A stretch of DNA of 32,481 nucleotides from an uncultured Prevotella sp. (GCA_900552675.1 USAI01000018.1:1-32481), one strand, 5' to 3'. Positions 23,871 to 32,389 are shown, numbered from the stretch's first letter. Translations and numbers: made by a program. Notes: generated from the sequence alone by a model not told the origin.

Positions 23871-24068
23871 TTAATCAAAGTTAATAATTTCACTCGCACT
23901 AACTTTTAGCAACTCGGAAATGCGTTTTAAGGTTGCCAAATCAGGTTGAGTGGTATTAGTACACCACTTTGAGACTGTGGTTTGATTAACGCCCAGCTGT
24001 TCTGCTAACCACTTATTGGTTTTCTTATGTTTAACCAACACAAGCTTTAGCTGATTTAAATCTTTCAT
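23871..24068 (-). CDS. Small XRE-family DNA-binding regulator at the head of the restriction operon
   Basis: A 65-residue single helix-turn-helix protein (LKLVLVKHKKTNKWLAEQLG, then VNQTTVSKWCTNTTQPDLAT and a closing helix). The frame extends upstream to 24095, but that would be a TTG inside the -7 promoter box; the ATG at 24068 gives a leader of about 18 nt and the usual HTH length. It is the first gene of the operon, 11 bp before hsdR. Small HTH controllers ('C proteins') commonly delay or limit expression of restriction genes, so autoregulation of this operon is a reasonable inference. No operator repeat was identified with confidence. Confidence 0.82.
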   Translation of the reverse strand: MKDLNQLKLVLVKHKKTNKWLAEQLGVNQTTVSKWCTNTTQPDLATLKRISELLKVSASEIINFD

Positions 24069-24092
24069 ACGGTCAATATATTGCTTATAATG

Positions 24093-24100
24093 CAAATATA
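24093..24100 (-). promoter_or_regulatory. -7 element of the restriction operon promoter
   Basis: Minus-strand TATATTTG matches TAnnTTTG; expected start near 24086, just upstream of the XRE gene. Confidence 0.6.
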
Positions 24101-24171
24101 AAGATTTTCAGCGATAGAGAATACATGTATAGTTTTTCTTTAACAAGATATAACAATCAAATGGCAAAAAG

Positions 24172-24210
24172 AAAAAGCATGACTTCCAAAAAGAGGAAGC
24201 CATGCTTTTT
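24172..24210 (-). terminator. Terminator after the DUF1573 gene
   Basis: AAAAAGCATG (24172-24181) pairs with CATGCTTTTT (24201-24210), with an inner CTTCC/GGAAG stem and one mismatch. On the minus transcript it ends in a U-run. It separates the DUF1573 gene from the restriction operon promoter. Confidence 0.8.
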
Positions 24211-24242
24211 CGTATCTAATTATTTAATGTGTATTGCTTATC

Positions 24243-24650
24243 TTACTTTGCCTCTGCATTGGCATCAGTCATTGTGCCTTCAATATAGAGGCGAACCATA
24301 CTGGGGTCGCCATTGGTACGCACAGTAACGGTTTTCTTGAAATGGCCGGGATAAAGACCTTTGCCCTTGTACGTTACCTTTATCTCGCCCTTCTCGCCAG
24401 GACGTATAGGTGCCTTTGTATACTGCGGTATAGTGCAACCACAGCTTCCCACTGCCTGATTGATTACGAGCGGAGCACTGCCCACATTGGTGAATGTAAA
24501 CACACACTTCTGTGTTGACTCGTTCTCTGAGAATGTTCCAAAATCATGTACTGTCGTGTCAAACTTTATCTCAGCGACATTACTTTTCTGTGCCATTGCG
24601 AAGCCAATATGGCCTAACAACAGAAAGGCAATAAATAGAAACTTTTTCAT
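24243..24650 (-). CDS. DUF1573 domain secreted protein
   Basis: A 135-residue exported protein. The signal peptide (about 1-20; KKFLFIAFLLLGHIGFAMA) precedes one DUF1573 Ig-like domain with the characteristic words FDTTVHDFGTFSENE, FTFTNVGSAPLVINQ, the Cys motif GSCGCTIP, and RPGEKGEIKVTYKGK. The family is abundant in Bacteroidota and of unknown biochemical role; most members are periplasmic or surface-associated. The frame could extend to 24674, but that start is a TTG within the -7 promoter element, so the ATG at 24650 is chosen. Monocistronic, with its own promoter and terminator. Confidence 0.9.
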   Translation of the reverse strand: MKKFLFIAFLLLGHIGFAMAQKSNVAEIKFDTTVHDFGTFSENESTQKCVFTFTNVGSAPLVINQAVGSCGCTIPQYTKAPIRPGEKGEIKVTYKGKGLYPGHFKKTVTVRTNGDPSMVRLYIEGTMTDANAEAK

Positions 24651-24671
24651 ACTATTACGTTTTATTGCATG

Positions 24672-24679
24672 CAAAGTTA
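24672..24679 (-). promoter_or_regulatory. -7 element of the DUF1573 gene
   Basis: Minus-strand TAACTTTG (TAnnTTTG); expected start near 24665, about 15 nt before the ATG. Confidence 0.6.
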
Positions 24680-24811
24680 GTAAATCTATTCACATACCAC
24701 GCGCATAAAGCGCCATTTTTAACTTAATTAAGACATTCGGCAGCAATATCACCACTTTTAACGCCTTGCAAATAGGTGTAGGCGGGCCTTATTGTTATTT
24801 AATGAAAGGTA

Positions 24812-24845
24812 TTTGCCACTGTATTGATATTTTTTTGTAAATTTG
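24812..24845 (+). promoter_or_regulatory. aspS: Promoter of aspS
   Basis: -7 element TAAATTTG (24838-24845), with a possible -33 TTTG at 24812-24815 (22 bp apart, slightly long). Leader of about 28 nt. Confidence 0.55.
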
Positions 24846-24879
24846 CACCATAAAGAAAAATATTAAGTTTTTATCTGCA

Positions 24880-26649
24880 ATGTATAGAACAAATACATGT
24901 GGAGAGCTTAGGCTCTCTGATGCCGGCAAGACAATAACCTTGGCCGGATGGGTACAGCGAGTAAGAAAAATGGGCGGTATGATTTTTGCCGACCTGCGCG
25001 ACCGCTATGGTATAACACAGCTGGTGTTTGACGAAGAGTCGGACAGCGACCTGTGCGCCAGCGCCTCAAAGCTGGGACGTGAATTCTGCATCCAGGTGAA
25101 AGGTGCTGTAAGAGAACGCGAAAGCAAGAACGCTAACCTTCCTACTGGCGACATTGAAATTATGGTGAAAGAGATGACCGTTCTCTCAAAGAGCCAAACA
25201 CCTCCCTTCACCATTGAAGATAACACCGATGGCGGTGACGATATTCGTATGAAATATCGCTATCTCGACTTGCGTCGTCCTTGCGTAAGAAAGAATTTAG
25301 AGCTGCGTCATAAGATGACCATCCTCATACGCAACTTCCTCGACCAGCAGCAGTTTATCGAGGTTGAAACACCTATCCTTATTGGTAGTACGCCTGAAGG
25401 CGCACGCGACTTTGTGGTGCCCTCGCGCATGAACCCAGGACAGTTCTATGCCCTACCCCAAAGCCCACAAACCCTGAAGCAGCTGCTTATGGTGAGTGGT
25501 TTTGACCGCTACTTCCAGATTGCCAAGTGCTTCCGCGACGAAGACCTGCGTGCCGACCGTCAGCCCGAGTTTACACAGATTGACTGCGAGATGTCGTTTG
25601 TTGATCAAGACGATGTTATCAACCTGTTTGAAGACATGGCTCGCCACCTATTTAAAGAAATTCGTGGCGTAGAATTGCCCGCTAAGTTGCAGCAGATGAC
25701 ATGGCACGACGCTATGCGCCGCTTTGGTAGCGACAAACCCGACTTGCGTTTCGGTATGGAGTTTGTTGAGCTTATGGACACACTGAAAGGCACTGGCACA
25801 TTCTCTGTGTTTGACGATGCCAACTATATAGGCGGTATCTGCGTGCCTGGCTGCGCCGACTATACTCGCAAACAGCTTGACCAACTGACCGACTTTGTAA
25901 AGCGTCCGCAAGTAGGCGCAAAGGGCTTGGTATACGTAAAATTCAATGCCGACGGCACTGTAAAGAGCAGCATCGACAAGTTCTACTCGGCAGAGGTTAT
26001 GCAACAACTGAAAGAAAAAATGGGTGCCAAGGATGGCGACCTCGTGCTTATTCTCTGTGGCGACAATGCCAATAAGACTCGCGTTCAGCTTTGCACACTG
26101 CGTTTGGAAATGGGCGACCGCCTTGGTCTGCGCGACAAAAATAAGTTTGAGTGCTTATGGATTGTCGACTTCCCTCTCTTCGAGTGGAGCGACGAAGAAC
26201 AGCGTCTCATGGCAACACACCATCCCTTTACCATGCCTAACCCCGACGATATTCCTTTGCTTGACGAGCATCCCGAACAGGTGCGTGCTAAGGCATACGA
26301 CTTTGTATGCAACGGCATAGAGGTAGGCGGCGGTAGCCTTCGTATTCATGATTGCGACCTGCAAGAAAAGATGTTCCAAATTTTGGGCTTTACACCTGAA
26401 AGAGCGATGGCACAGTTTGGCTTCCTCATCAACGCCTTCAAGTATGGAGCACCTCCTCACGCTGGTTTGGCCTTCGGTCTTGACCGCTTTGTTTCTATCA
26501 TGGCAGGTCTCGACTCGATACGCGATTGCATTGCCTTCCCGAAGAACAATAGCGGCCGCGACGTGATGCTTGACGCACCTTCTGTATTGGACCCCAAACA
26601 GTTGGAAGAATTGCACCTGAATGTTGACGCAAGTCAAGAAAACGAGTAA
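24880..26649 (+). CDS. aspS: Aspartyl-tRNA synthetase
   Basis: 589 residues, the usual length for a bacterial AspRS. An N-terminal OB-fold anticodon-binding domain (about 1-110; GWVQRVRKMGGMIFADLRDR) precedes the class II catalytic core. Motif 2 is in FQIAKCFRDEDLRADRQPEF; the GAD insertion covers about 285-410; motif 3 is GLAFGLDRFVSIMAG near the C-terminus. TPEGARDFVVPSR and YALPQSPQTLKQLLM are family signatures. It charges tRNA-Asp in the cytoplasm. Whether it discriminates against tRNA-Asn cannot be decided from sequence alone. It has its own promoter. Confidence 0.97.
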   Translation: MYRTNTCGELRLSDAGKTITLAGWVQRVRKMGGMIFADLRDRYGITQLVFDEESDSDLCASASKLGREFCIQVKGAVRERESKNANLPTGDIEIMVKEMTVLSKSQTPPFTIEDNTDGGDDIRMKYRYLDLRRPCVRKNLELRHKMTILIRNFLDQQQFIEVETPILIGSTPEGARDFVVPSRMNPGQFYALPQSPQTLKQLLMVSGFDRYFQIAKCFRDEDLRADRQPEFTQIDCEMSFVDQDDVINLFEDMARHLFKEIRGVELPAKLQQMTWHDAMRRFGSDKPDLRFGMEFVELMDTLKGTGTFSVFDDANYIGGICVPGCADYTRKQLDQLTDFVKRPQVGAKGLVYVKFNADGTVKSSIDKFYSAEVMQQLKEKMGAKDGDLVLILCGDNANKTRVQLCTLRLEMGDRLGLRDKNKFECLWIVDFPLFEWSDEEQRLMATHHPFTMPNPDDIPLLDEHPEQVRAKAYDFVCNGIEVGGGSLRIHDCDLQEKMFQILGFTPERAMAQFGFLINAFKYGAPPHAGLAFGLDRFVSIMAGLDSIRDCIAFPKNNSGRDVMLDAPSVLDPKQLEELHLNVDASQENE

Positions 26650-26707
26650 AATTACTGATTTAGAGCTTTTTGCAGCCGTAAAGTTAACGTTTTATTAAAA
26701 ATAATCG

Positions 26708-26715
26708 TACTTTTG
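26708..26715 (+). promoter_or_regulatory. -7 element of the winged-helix gene
   Basis: TACTTTTG matches TAnnTTTG; expected start near 26722. No clear -33 element. Confidence 0.6.
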
Positions 26716-26776
26716 CAATATATTTATTCCGAATGAAGAATAAAATTGTTCGGTACGAATGTTAACTAAAATCATT

Positions 26777-27055
26777 ATGGTAGAAAAGAAAGCAACAACT
26801 AAAAAATGTGCTACAAAGGCAACAGCTACAAAGAAGACAACAAAGAAGGTAGCAGAGGTAGCAGTAAATGCCGAGAACGTAGGTTTCCGCGCCGGTGATG
26901 TTTATCAGGCTCTGGCAGCTGCAGAGAAGCCCCTTACTGTAGCAGAAATTGCAAAAGCAGCTAAAATCAGCAAAGAAGAGACCTTTCTGGGTATCGGATG
27001 GCTGTTCAAAGAAGGCAAAGTTAAGAGCGAGGAAAACCTCATCGCCTTGGCTTAA
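26777..27055 (+). CDS. Small winged-helix protein with a Lys/Thr/Ala-rich N-terminal tail
   Basis: A 92-residue protein. Residues about 1-30 are a low-complexity tail (KKATTKKCATKATATKKTTK) reminiscent of histone-H1-like or AlgP-like DNA-binding tails. Residues about 37-90 form a winged-helix domain (FRAGDVYQALAAAEKPLTVA, then EIAKAAKISKEETFLGIGWL and the wing EGKVKSEENLIAL) of the small DUF2582-like type found in Bacteroidota and archaea. An in-frame ATG lies 18 bp upstream (26759), but the MVEKKAT start at 26777 fits the family better. Role unknown; DNA binding is inferred. It lies between aspS and a strong terminator. Confidence 0.8.
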   Translation: MVEKKATTKKCATKATATKKTTKKVAEVAVNAENVGFRAGDVYQALAAAEKPLTVAEIAKAAKISKEETFLGIGWLFKEGKVKSEENLIALA

Positions 27056-27131
27056 TAGCTTTGAAGCAAGCTATGGCTCTAACACCCCTGTGTAAAGAGC
27101 GATACAATACCTGAAAAAGGATTAAATATAA

Positions 27132-27181
27132 AGAGAGTTGACGTGTAATGTCAGACACATTCGCGGTCAACTCTCTTTTTT
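27132..27181 (+). terminator. Terminator after the winged-helix gene
   Basis: The 11-bp stem AGAGAGTTGAC (27132-27142) / GTCAACTCTCT (27166-27176), with a possible inner pairing, is followed by TTTTT. The rest of the ~300-bp gap (27056-27352) holds an 8-bp inverted repeat GTTTCACT/AGTGAAAC (27183-27190/27219-27226) and the next promoter; nothing else was recognised. Confidence 0.85.
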
Positions 27182-27322
27182 CGTTTCACTACCCCACTAA
27201 CTTTTTACCTCACAAACAAGTGAAACATCAATTAATAATGCAAAACACACACCTACTTGCATCCTACTCTCAAAGAAGGGACATTTGTAAGTAAAAAGTT
27301 TTTTTGTTCAAAATAAAATGAT

Positions 27323-27330
27323 TACATTTG
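27323..27330 (+). promoter_or_regulatory. -7 element of the guanylyltransferase gene
   Basis: TACATTTG matches TAnnTTTG; start expected near 27337, giving a very short leader (about 16 nt). Confidence 0.55.
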
Positions 27331-27352
27331 CATTATATATCCAAAAATAAGT

Positions 27353-28420
27353 ATGACAAATAATCACAACCATATCGTCATTATGGCTGGCGGCGTTGGT
27401 AGCCGCATTTGGCCCATGAGTGTTGAAAACAAGCCTAAACAGTTTATCGATGTGCTGGGCGTAGGACGCTCGTTGCTTCAGCTCACCTACGACCGTTTTA
27501 AAGGGTTATGCCCTAACGAGAACGTATGGATTGTGACCAACAAGAAATATGATGCCTGGATAAAAGAGCAGTTGCCCGAAGTGCCTGCCGAAAACATTCT
27601 GCTGGAACCTTGCCGTCGAAACACAGCCCCTTGCATTGCCTACGTAAGCTGGCACATCAAGGCTAAGGATCCGAAGGCCAACCTCGTTATCACCCCCAGC
27701 GACCATATCGTTATGGATACGGCCGAGTTTAGACGTGTCATTACACAATGCTTAAAGTTTACCAGCGAAACAGATGCAATCCTTACCTTGGGAATGAAGC
27801 CTAATCGCCCCGAAACGGCTTATGGCTACATACAGGCCGATCTTAGCTCGAGCTCGCCACGCAATAAAGAGATATTCCGCATCGACACCTTCCGCGAAAA
27901 GCCCGACTTGCAAACGGCACAAAAATATATACAGCAGAACAACTTTTTCTGGAATGCTGGAATTTTTATTTGGAGCGTTAGCACCATTGTTAACGCCTTT
28001 CGTATATACAGCCCCGCCATCAGCAAGATTTTTGAAAACATGCTGAGCATATATGGCACAGACAAAGAGCAAGAGATGATTGACTTGCACTATCCCGAAT
28101 GTGAAAACATTTCTGTCGACTATGCCATCATGGAAAAGGCAGAAGAGATTTTCGTTTGTCCCGCCAGTTTTGGATGGAGCGACCTCGGCTCATGGAGCTC
28201 GCTGTATATGCACACTCGCCACGATTTGTATGGCAATAGCCTCATTGGACCCGACATCAATGTGTACGACACACATAACTGCATGATACATACCACACAA
28301 GAAAAGAAAGTTGTGGTACAAGGCCTTGACGACTATATCGTAGCCGAGAAAGACAACTTGCTGCTCATCTGCAAGATTTCAGAAGAGCAACGTATCAGAC
28401 AATTCTCGGGAGACAAATAA
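27353..28420 (+). CDS. manC: Mannose-1-phosphate guanylyltransferase
   Basis: 355 residues, the single-domain form without a fused phosphomannose isomerase. The nucleotidyltransferase signature is GGVGSRIWPMS (residues 13-23), with ENILLEPCRRNTAPCIAY, VITPSDHIV, ETAYGYIQAD, FREKPD (catalytic Lys region), FFWNAGIFIWS and SVDYAIMEKAEEI. It makes GDP-mannose from GTP and mannose-1-phosphate for cell-surface glycans (and GDP-fucose). It stands alone, with its own promoter, and is convergent with the DedA gene across a shared terminator. Confidence 0.92.
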   Translation: MTNNHNHIVIMAGGVGSRIWPMSVENKPKQFIDVLGVGRSLLQLTYDRFKGLCPNENVWIVTNKKYDAWIKEQLPEVPAENILLEPCRRNTAPCIAYVSWHIKAKDPKANLVITPSDHIVMDTAEFRRVITQCLKFTSETDAILTLGMKPNRPETAYGYIQADLSSSSPRNKEIFRIDTFREKPDLQTAQKYIQQNNFFWNAGIFIWSVSTIVNAFRIYSPAISKIFENMLSIYGTDKEQEMIDLHYPECENISVDYAIMEKAEEIFVCPASFGWSDLGSWSSLYMHTRHDLYGNSLIGPDINVYDTHNCMIHTTQEKKVVVQGLDDYIVAEKDNLLLICKISEEQRIRQFSGDK

Positions 28421-28456
28421 GGAGAATTTTCTGTTCGATTGCACACAATCAAAATA

Positions 28457-28506
28457 AAAGGCGAGATATTAGCTTCAATGCAGCCAATATCTCGCCTTTA
28501 CTTTTT
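28457..28506. terminator. Bidirectional terminator between manC and the DedA gene
   Basis: The perfect 14-bp stem AAAGGCGAGATATT (28457-28470) / AATATCTCGCCTTT (28486-28499) has T-rich sequence after it on the plus strand (ACTTTTTAT) and on the minus strand (TATTTTGATT). It serves both convergent genes. Confidence 0.88.
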
Positions 28507-28517
28507 ATATCTATCTA

Positions 28518-29150
28518 TTATTCTTCGTTTTTCTTACCTTTCAACATTTTGCGTATAAGGAAATAAATAATAGCTACGATAACAAGCACAAGAATAATCC
28601 ACTTGATATACTCGCCATACTCAAGAATCTTGTCGTGTAACTGATCTTCAGGAACAATGGTATGCAGATACCAACCCAGGCCTGCGAGAATGCAGTTCCA
28701 CAGTCCAGCGCCTAATGTTGTATAAAGCAAGAATTTCCAATAATGCATCTTGGCCAAACCTGCAGGTATAGAAATGAGGTGGCGTATACCCGGAATAAGA
28801 CGACCTGTGATGGTGGCCACCATGCCATGATTGTCAAAATAGCGCTCGCTTTGTTCTACCTTCTGCTGATTGAGCAGACACATCTTGCCCCATTTGCTAT
28901 TGGCAAAACGATAGATGATGGGACGACCCAAATAATAACCTGCTACATAGTTGATGGTAGCTCCGAAATCGGCACCCAATGTTGAGAACAGGATGACGAG
29001 AAAAACATCAAGGTTTCCTGCAGCTGCATGATAGGCAGCTGGCGAAACAACAAGTTCGGAAGGAACAGGAATAACAGTACTTTCAAGCATCATCAAAAAG
29101 AAGATGGTGCCATAATTAAGATTTCCTAATAGTGAAGTAATCCAATTCAT
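28518..29150 (-). CDS. DedA-family (VTT domain) membrane protein
   Basis: A 210-residue polytopic inner-membrane protein. Two hydrophobic re-entrant/membrane segments lie at the N-terminus (about 13-70; FFLMMLESTVIPVPSELVVS, DVFLVILFSTLGADFGATIN). The DedA signature GRLIPGIRHLISIPAGLAKM follows, then TM helices at about 135-160 and 180-200, and a Lys-rich cytoplasmic end. The family is linked to undecaprenyl-phosphate or phospholipid flipping and membrane homeostasis. It lies 74 bp after the TPR gene, with no terminator in between, so it is probably part of the glnS-TPR transcript. Confidence 0.92.
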   Translation of the reverse strand: MNWITSLLGNLNYGTIFFLMMLESTVIPVPSELVVSPAAYHAAAGNLDVFLVILFSTLGADFGATINYVAGYYLGRPIIYRFANSKWGKMCLLNQQKVEQSERYFDNHGMVATITGRLIPGIRHLISIPAGLAKMHYWKFLLYTTLGAGLWNCILAGLGWYLHTIVPEDQLHDKILEYGEYIKWIILVLVIVAIIYFLIRKMLKGKKNEE

Positions 29151-29180
29151 TGTTTAAAATAAAAAATAATAACAGGGTAA

Positions 29181-29209
29181 GGCCAGTCTTAACACAGGCC
29201 AGTCTTAAC
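29181..29209 (-). repeat. 13-bp direct repeat between the TPR and DedA genes
   Basis: GGCCAGTCTTAAC occurs at 29181-29193 and 29197-29209 (16-bp period) in a 74-bp spacer. No hairpin followed by a T-run was seen. Confidence 0.85.
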
Positions 29210-29224
29210 GCCCAACCGTCAACC

Positions 29225-30643
29225 TTATAAATGATGTTGGCGAGCATAGTTTACATAATTGCTCACAGGGCAATCGTTAGGGAACAGTTCTTTCAATATA
29301 TAACGTGCCTCTTGCGGATTAATCTCGCACGCCTTTTGCAGATACAACAAGAACTCGTCGTGAAGCCCAAGCTTTTGACAGGCAAAAGCTAAATAAGCAT
29401 AGCCATCTTGAAAGTCGAGGCTTGGTTGTGCGAAGAGGGCCACCAAGAGGTCGTGCGTTTGCTGGAACATGCCGAAATCAAAATAACAGCAAGCCACTTG
29501 CAAACATACCGCAGGGTCGTTCTTCGAATTAATGATAGCATATAAGAAGCAGTCGCTGGCATTCTTCTCGCGAAAGGCAGCAAGATGTATATACCCCTCT
29601 ACCACCATTCGGTCAACATGATTAATATGGTGTGCACTCTCGGCGCTATCAAGATACACCATCACCTCGTCTTGCTTACCCATATTAATCATCACATAAG
29701 CCGTTTCTTTCACCATCTTGCTTACCATGATAGGGTCTTTGCTCTCGGCTTCAACATGTGCAAAGGCGGCAATGGCTTCTTCGTTTCGGCCAGCCTCTTG
29801 CAAAGCATAACCATACATCGACCACAGATAGCAATCATCGGGCGAGAGGTAAACACAGCGTTTGTAATAGTCGACAGCTTTATCTACCTGTCCCAACCAC
29901 ACCAAACAATGAGCTTTGTTCAGTAAAGCATCCTTGTCGTGCGGATTGATGGCAATAGCATATTCACTACTCTCCATCGAGTCTTGCACCTTGTTCAGCA
30001 TAAACTGCGACGAGGCCATACAATTCCATAGCTCTGTTGAAAAAGGTTCATCATCCAATAAACGGTGCAAGATGGTTTCGCTCTTCTGATAGTTGCCTTC
30101 GCTATAAGCCACCTTCGCCTCTAACGTTTGATAGTCGGCCGACTGTTTCTCATCAGTGCGCAGCATCCATTTCTGGGCCAGTTCGGGCAAATTATAATCG
30201 AGAAAAAGTGTGGGAACCTCAATCAAAAAATCGCTGAGGTCGTCGTCATCAATCACATGGAGTTTAGCCTCAAGATATTGATCAGCTTCATCAATACGCT
30301 CCTCCATGATCATGATTTCGGCTTGAAGATAATAATATTCAATATCGTTTTTATCATCGGCCATTGCTACCAATTGTTTAGCAAGCTCTACATTGTTATC
30401 GTTGAGCATCGCCATTCGGGTAAGGATAGCAATAGGTTTCAATGCACCTGGATATAGGCGCATGGCATATTGGGCTGCTTGCTTAGCTTTTTGCAAGTCG
30501 CCTTCTTCATAATAATAATCAGAAACATCGACAAGGTCATCCAAGTCGAAGAAAACACTTTCATCCGACTCCTGAACAGCTTTATATTTGTTCAGGAGCT
30601 CGGTGAAAGCTTTATTATTGAATTTATTATCCTTATTGTTCAT
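29225..30643 (-). CDS. Tetratricopeptide-repeat protein coupled to glnS
   Basis: A 472-residue all-helical protein with TPR-like pairs over most of its length, for example DYYYEEGDLQKAKQAAQYAM, AKVAYSEGNYQKSETILHRL, DALLNKAHCLVWLGQVDKAV and YGYALQEAGRNEEAIAAFAH. There is no signal peptide, so it is probably cytoplasmic. The frame could extend to 30664 inside glnS, but the ATG at 30643 shares one base with the glnS stop (TAATG), the classic arrangement for translational coupling. The function of this conserved-looking Bacteroidota TPR protein is unknown; protein-protein scaffolding is inferred from the fold. Confidence 0.82.
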   Translation of the reverse strand: MNNKDNKFNNKAFTELLNKYKAVQESDESVFFDLDDLVDVSDYYYEEGDLQKAKQAAQYAMRLYPGALKPIAILTRMAMLNDNNVELAKQLVAMADDKNDIEYYYLQAEIMIMEERIDEADQYLEAKLHVIDDDDLSDFLIEVPTLFLDYNLPELAQKWMLRTDEKQSADYQTLEAKVAYSEGNYQKSETILHRLLDDEPFSTELWNCMASSQFMLNKVQDSMESSEYAIAINPHDKDALLNKAHCLVWLGQVDKAVDYYKRCVYLSPDDCYLWSMYGYALQEAGRNEEAIAAFAHVEAESKDPIMVSKMVKETAYVMINMGKQDEVMVYLDSAESAHHINHVDRMVVEGYIHLAAFREKNASDCFLYAIINSKNDPAVCLQVACCYFDFGMFQQTHDLLVALFAQPSLDFQDGYAYLAFACQKLGLHDEFLLYLQKACEINPQEARYILKELFPNDCPVSNYVNYARQHHL

Positions 30644-32352
30644 TATTTGTTTTGTTTTGCCCACGTGTCTTTCAAGCCCACGGTCTTGTTGTAAACAAGA
30701 TGTCCGGGAGCGCCGTCGGCATCTGCCATAAAGTATCCGATACGCTGGAACTGCAGATATTCGCCAGGTTTTCTCTCGGCGGCATAGTTCTCTACGTAGC
30801 AGTTATCAATGGTTTGCAGACTGTTGGGGTTGAGCAATTCGCGGAAGTCGCGCTCATCGGCCGAAGGGTTCTCAACATTGAACAGACGGTCGTAAACACG
30901 CACCTGCGCCTTCTGGCAGTGATCGGCCGATACCCAATGCAGTGTGCCTTTTACCTTACGGTTAGCGCCTTCCATTCCGCTCTTGCTTTGCGGATCATAT
31001 TCAGCCTGAATTTCGATAATATTTCCGTTCTCGTCTTTTGTGCATCCTGTGCACATAACGATGTAAGCGTTCTTCAAACGAACTTCCTTGCCAGGTGTCA
31101 TGCGGAAGAACTTCTTCGGAGCATCCTCCATAAAGTCGTCACGCTCAATCCACAAGTTCTTTGAGAAGGTGATGGTGTGTGTACCTGCTGTTTCATCTTC
31201 AGGATTATTTACTGACACCATTTCTTCGGTCTGGCCCTCAGGATAATTGGTGAGCACCAGTTTCACGGGGTTGAGCACAGCCGACACACGAGTAGCTTTC
31301 TTGTTCAAATCGTCGCGCACAGCGGCTTCAAGCAGTGCCATGTCGTTCAGGGCATCAAACTTGGTGTAACCGATAGAGTCGATAAACTTGCGGATGCTCT
31401 CGGGCGAATAACCACGACGACGCATACCACAAAGGGTGGGCATACGTGGGTCGTCCCATCCTGCTACAAGATGTTCATCAACCAAAGTGTGAAGCTTACG
31501 CTTACTCATCACTGTATAAGTAAGATTCAAGCGGTTGAACTCAATCTGACGAGGACGGAAGTCGTGCAGATTCTCAGTCTCGCCACGCATCTCCTTCAAA
31601 TAATCAATCAGCTTATCGTAAAGCGGACGGTGAGGTACAAACTCGAGCGTACAGATTGAATGGGTTACGCCTTCAAAGAAGTCGCTCTGTCCGTGTGCGA
31701 AGTCGTACATAGGATAGGCGTGCCATTTTGTGCCTGTGCGGTGGTGCGGTGTGTGAATGATGCGATAGATGATGGGATCGCGGAAGTGCATATTGGCATT
31801 AGCCATATCCAGCTTAGCACGAAGCACCATACTTCCCTCTACAGCCTCGGGGGTATTCATTTTATTAAACAGTTCGAGGCTCTCCTCTATGGGGCGGTCA
31901 CGATAAGGCGAAGCCACACCAGGTGTAGTGGGTGTGCCCTTCTGTTCAGCAATCTGCTCGGCAGTCTGCTCATCAACATAAGCATGCCCGTTCTTTATCA
32001 TCCAAATGGCAAAGTCCCACAACTTCTCAAAATAATCAGAAGCGTAATAAACATTACCCCACTGGAAACCCAACCAATGAATATCGTTTAAAATATTTTC
32101 AACATATTCATTGTTCTCTTTGCTGGGGTTTGTATCATCAAAGCGGAGGTTGCACACTCCGTTATAGTGCTCGGCCACTCCGAAGTCCATACAGATAGCT
32201 TTGGCATGTCCAATGTGCAGATAACCATTGGGCTCTGGCGGGAAACGTGTCTGAATGCGTCCAGCGTTTTTGCCATCGGCAAGGTCTTTCTCTACCATCT
32301 GTTCTACGAAGCTAATGCTCTTCTTCTCTTCTTCAGGTCTTTCTTCCTTCAT
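30643..32352 (-). CDS. glnS: Glutaminyl-tRNA synthetase
   Basis: 569 residues. The class I catalytic core has the HIGH motif in PPEPNGYLHIGHAKA (His46-His49), FDDTNPSKE, GVTHSICTLEF, and the KMSKS equivalent VMSKRKLHTLV (Met282-Lys286). GYSPESIRKFIDSIG follows. Two C-terminal beta-barrel anticodon-binding domains (about 350-560) contain the usual ERDDFMEDAPKKFFRMTPG and GTLHWVSADHCQKAQVRVY. It directly charges tRNA-Gln in the cytoplasm, so this organism need not rely on Glu-tRNA amidation. First gene of a probable glnS-TPR-dedA transcript. Confidence 0.97.
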   Translation of the reverse strand: MKEERPEEEKKSISFVEQMVEKDLADGKNAGRIQTRFPPEPNGYLHIGHAKAICMDFGVAEHYNGVCNLRFDDTNPSKENNEYVENILNDIHWLGFQWGNVYYASDYFEKLWDFAIWMIKNGHAYVDEQTAEQIAEQKGTPTTPGVASPYRDRPIEESLELFNKMNTPEAVEGSMVLRAKLDMANANMHFRDPIIYRIIHTPHHRTGTKWHAYPMYDFAHGQSDFFEGVTHSICTLEFVPHRPLYDKLIDYLKEMRGETENLHDFRPRQIEFNRLNLTYTVMSKRKLHTLVDEHLVAGWDDPRMPTLCGMRRRGYSPESIRKFIDSIGYTKFDALNDMALLEAAVRDDLNKKATRVSAVLNPVKLVLTNYPEGQTEEMVSVNNPEDETAGTHTITFSKNLWIERDDFMEDAPKKFFRMTPGKEVRLKNAYIVMCTGCTKDENGNIIEIQAEYDPQSKSGMEGANRKVKGTLHWVSADHCQKAQVRVYDRLFNVENPSADERDFRELLNPNSLQTIDNCYVENYAAERKPGEYLQFQRIGYFMADADGAPGHLVYNKTVGLKDTWAKQNK

Positions 32353-32381
32353 AACTTATTATTCGAATTAAAATTTTACTG

Positions 32382-32389
32382 CAAACTTA
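32382..32389 (-). promoter_or_regulatory. -7 element of the glnS promoter
   Basis: Minus-strand TAAGTTTG matches TAnnTTTG; start expected near 32375, about 23 nt before the ATG. The remaining window end (32390-32481) is AT-rich with nothing recognised. Confidence 0.6.

Noticed and set aside
24069..24095. Upstream extension of the XRE regulator
   Set aside because: The extended start would be a TTG lying within the -7 promoter element; the ATG at 24068 is sound.
24125..24328. Plus-strand 67-codon frame
   Set aside because: It crosses a strong terminator hairpin and lies antisense to the DUF1573 gene; no homology recognised.
24651..24674. Upstream extension of the DUF1573 protein
   Set aside because: The start would be a TTG inside the -7 element and would place charged residues before a clean signal peptide.
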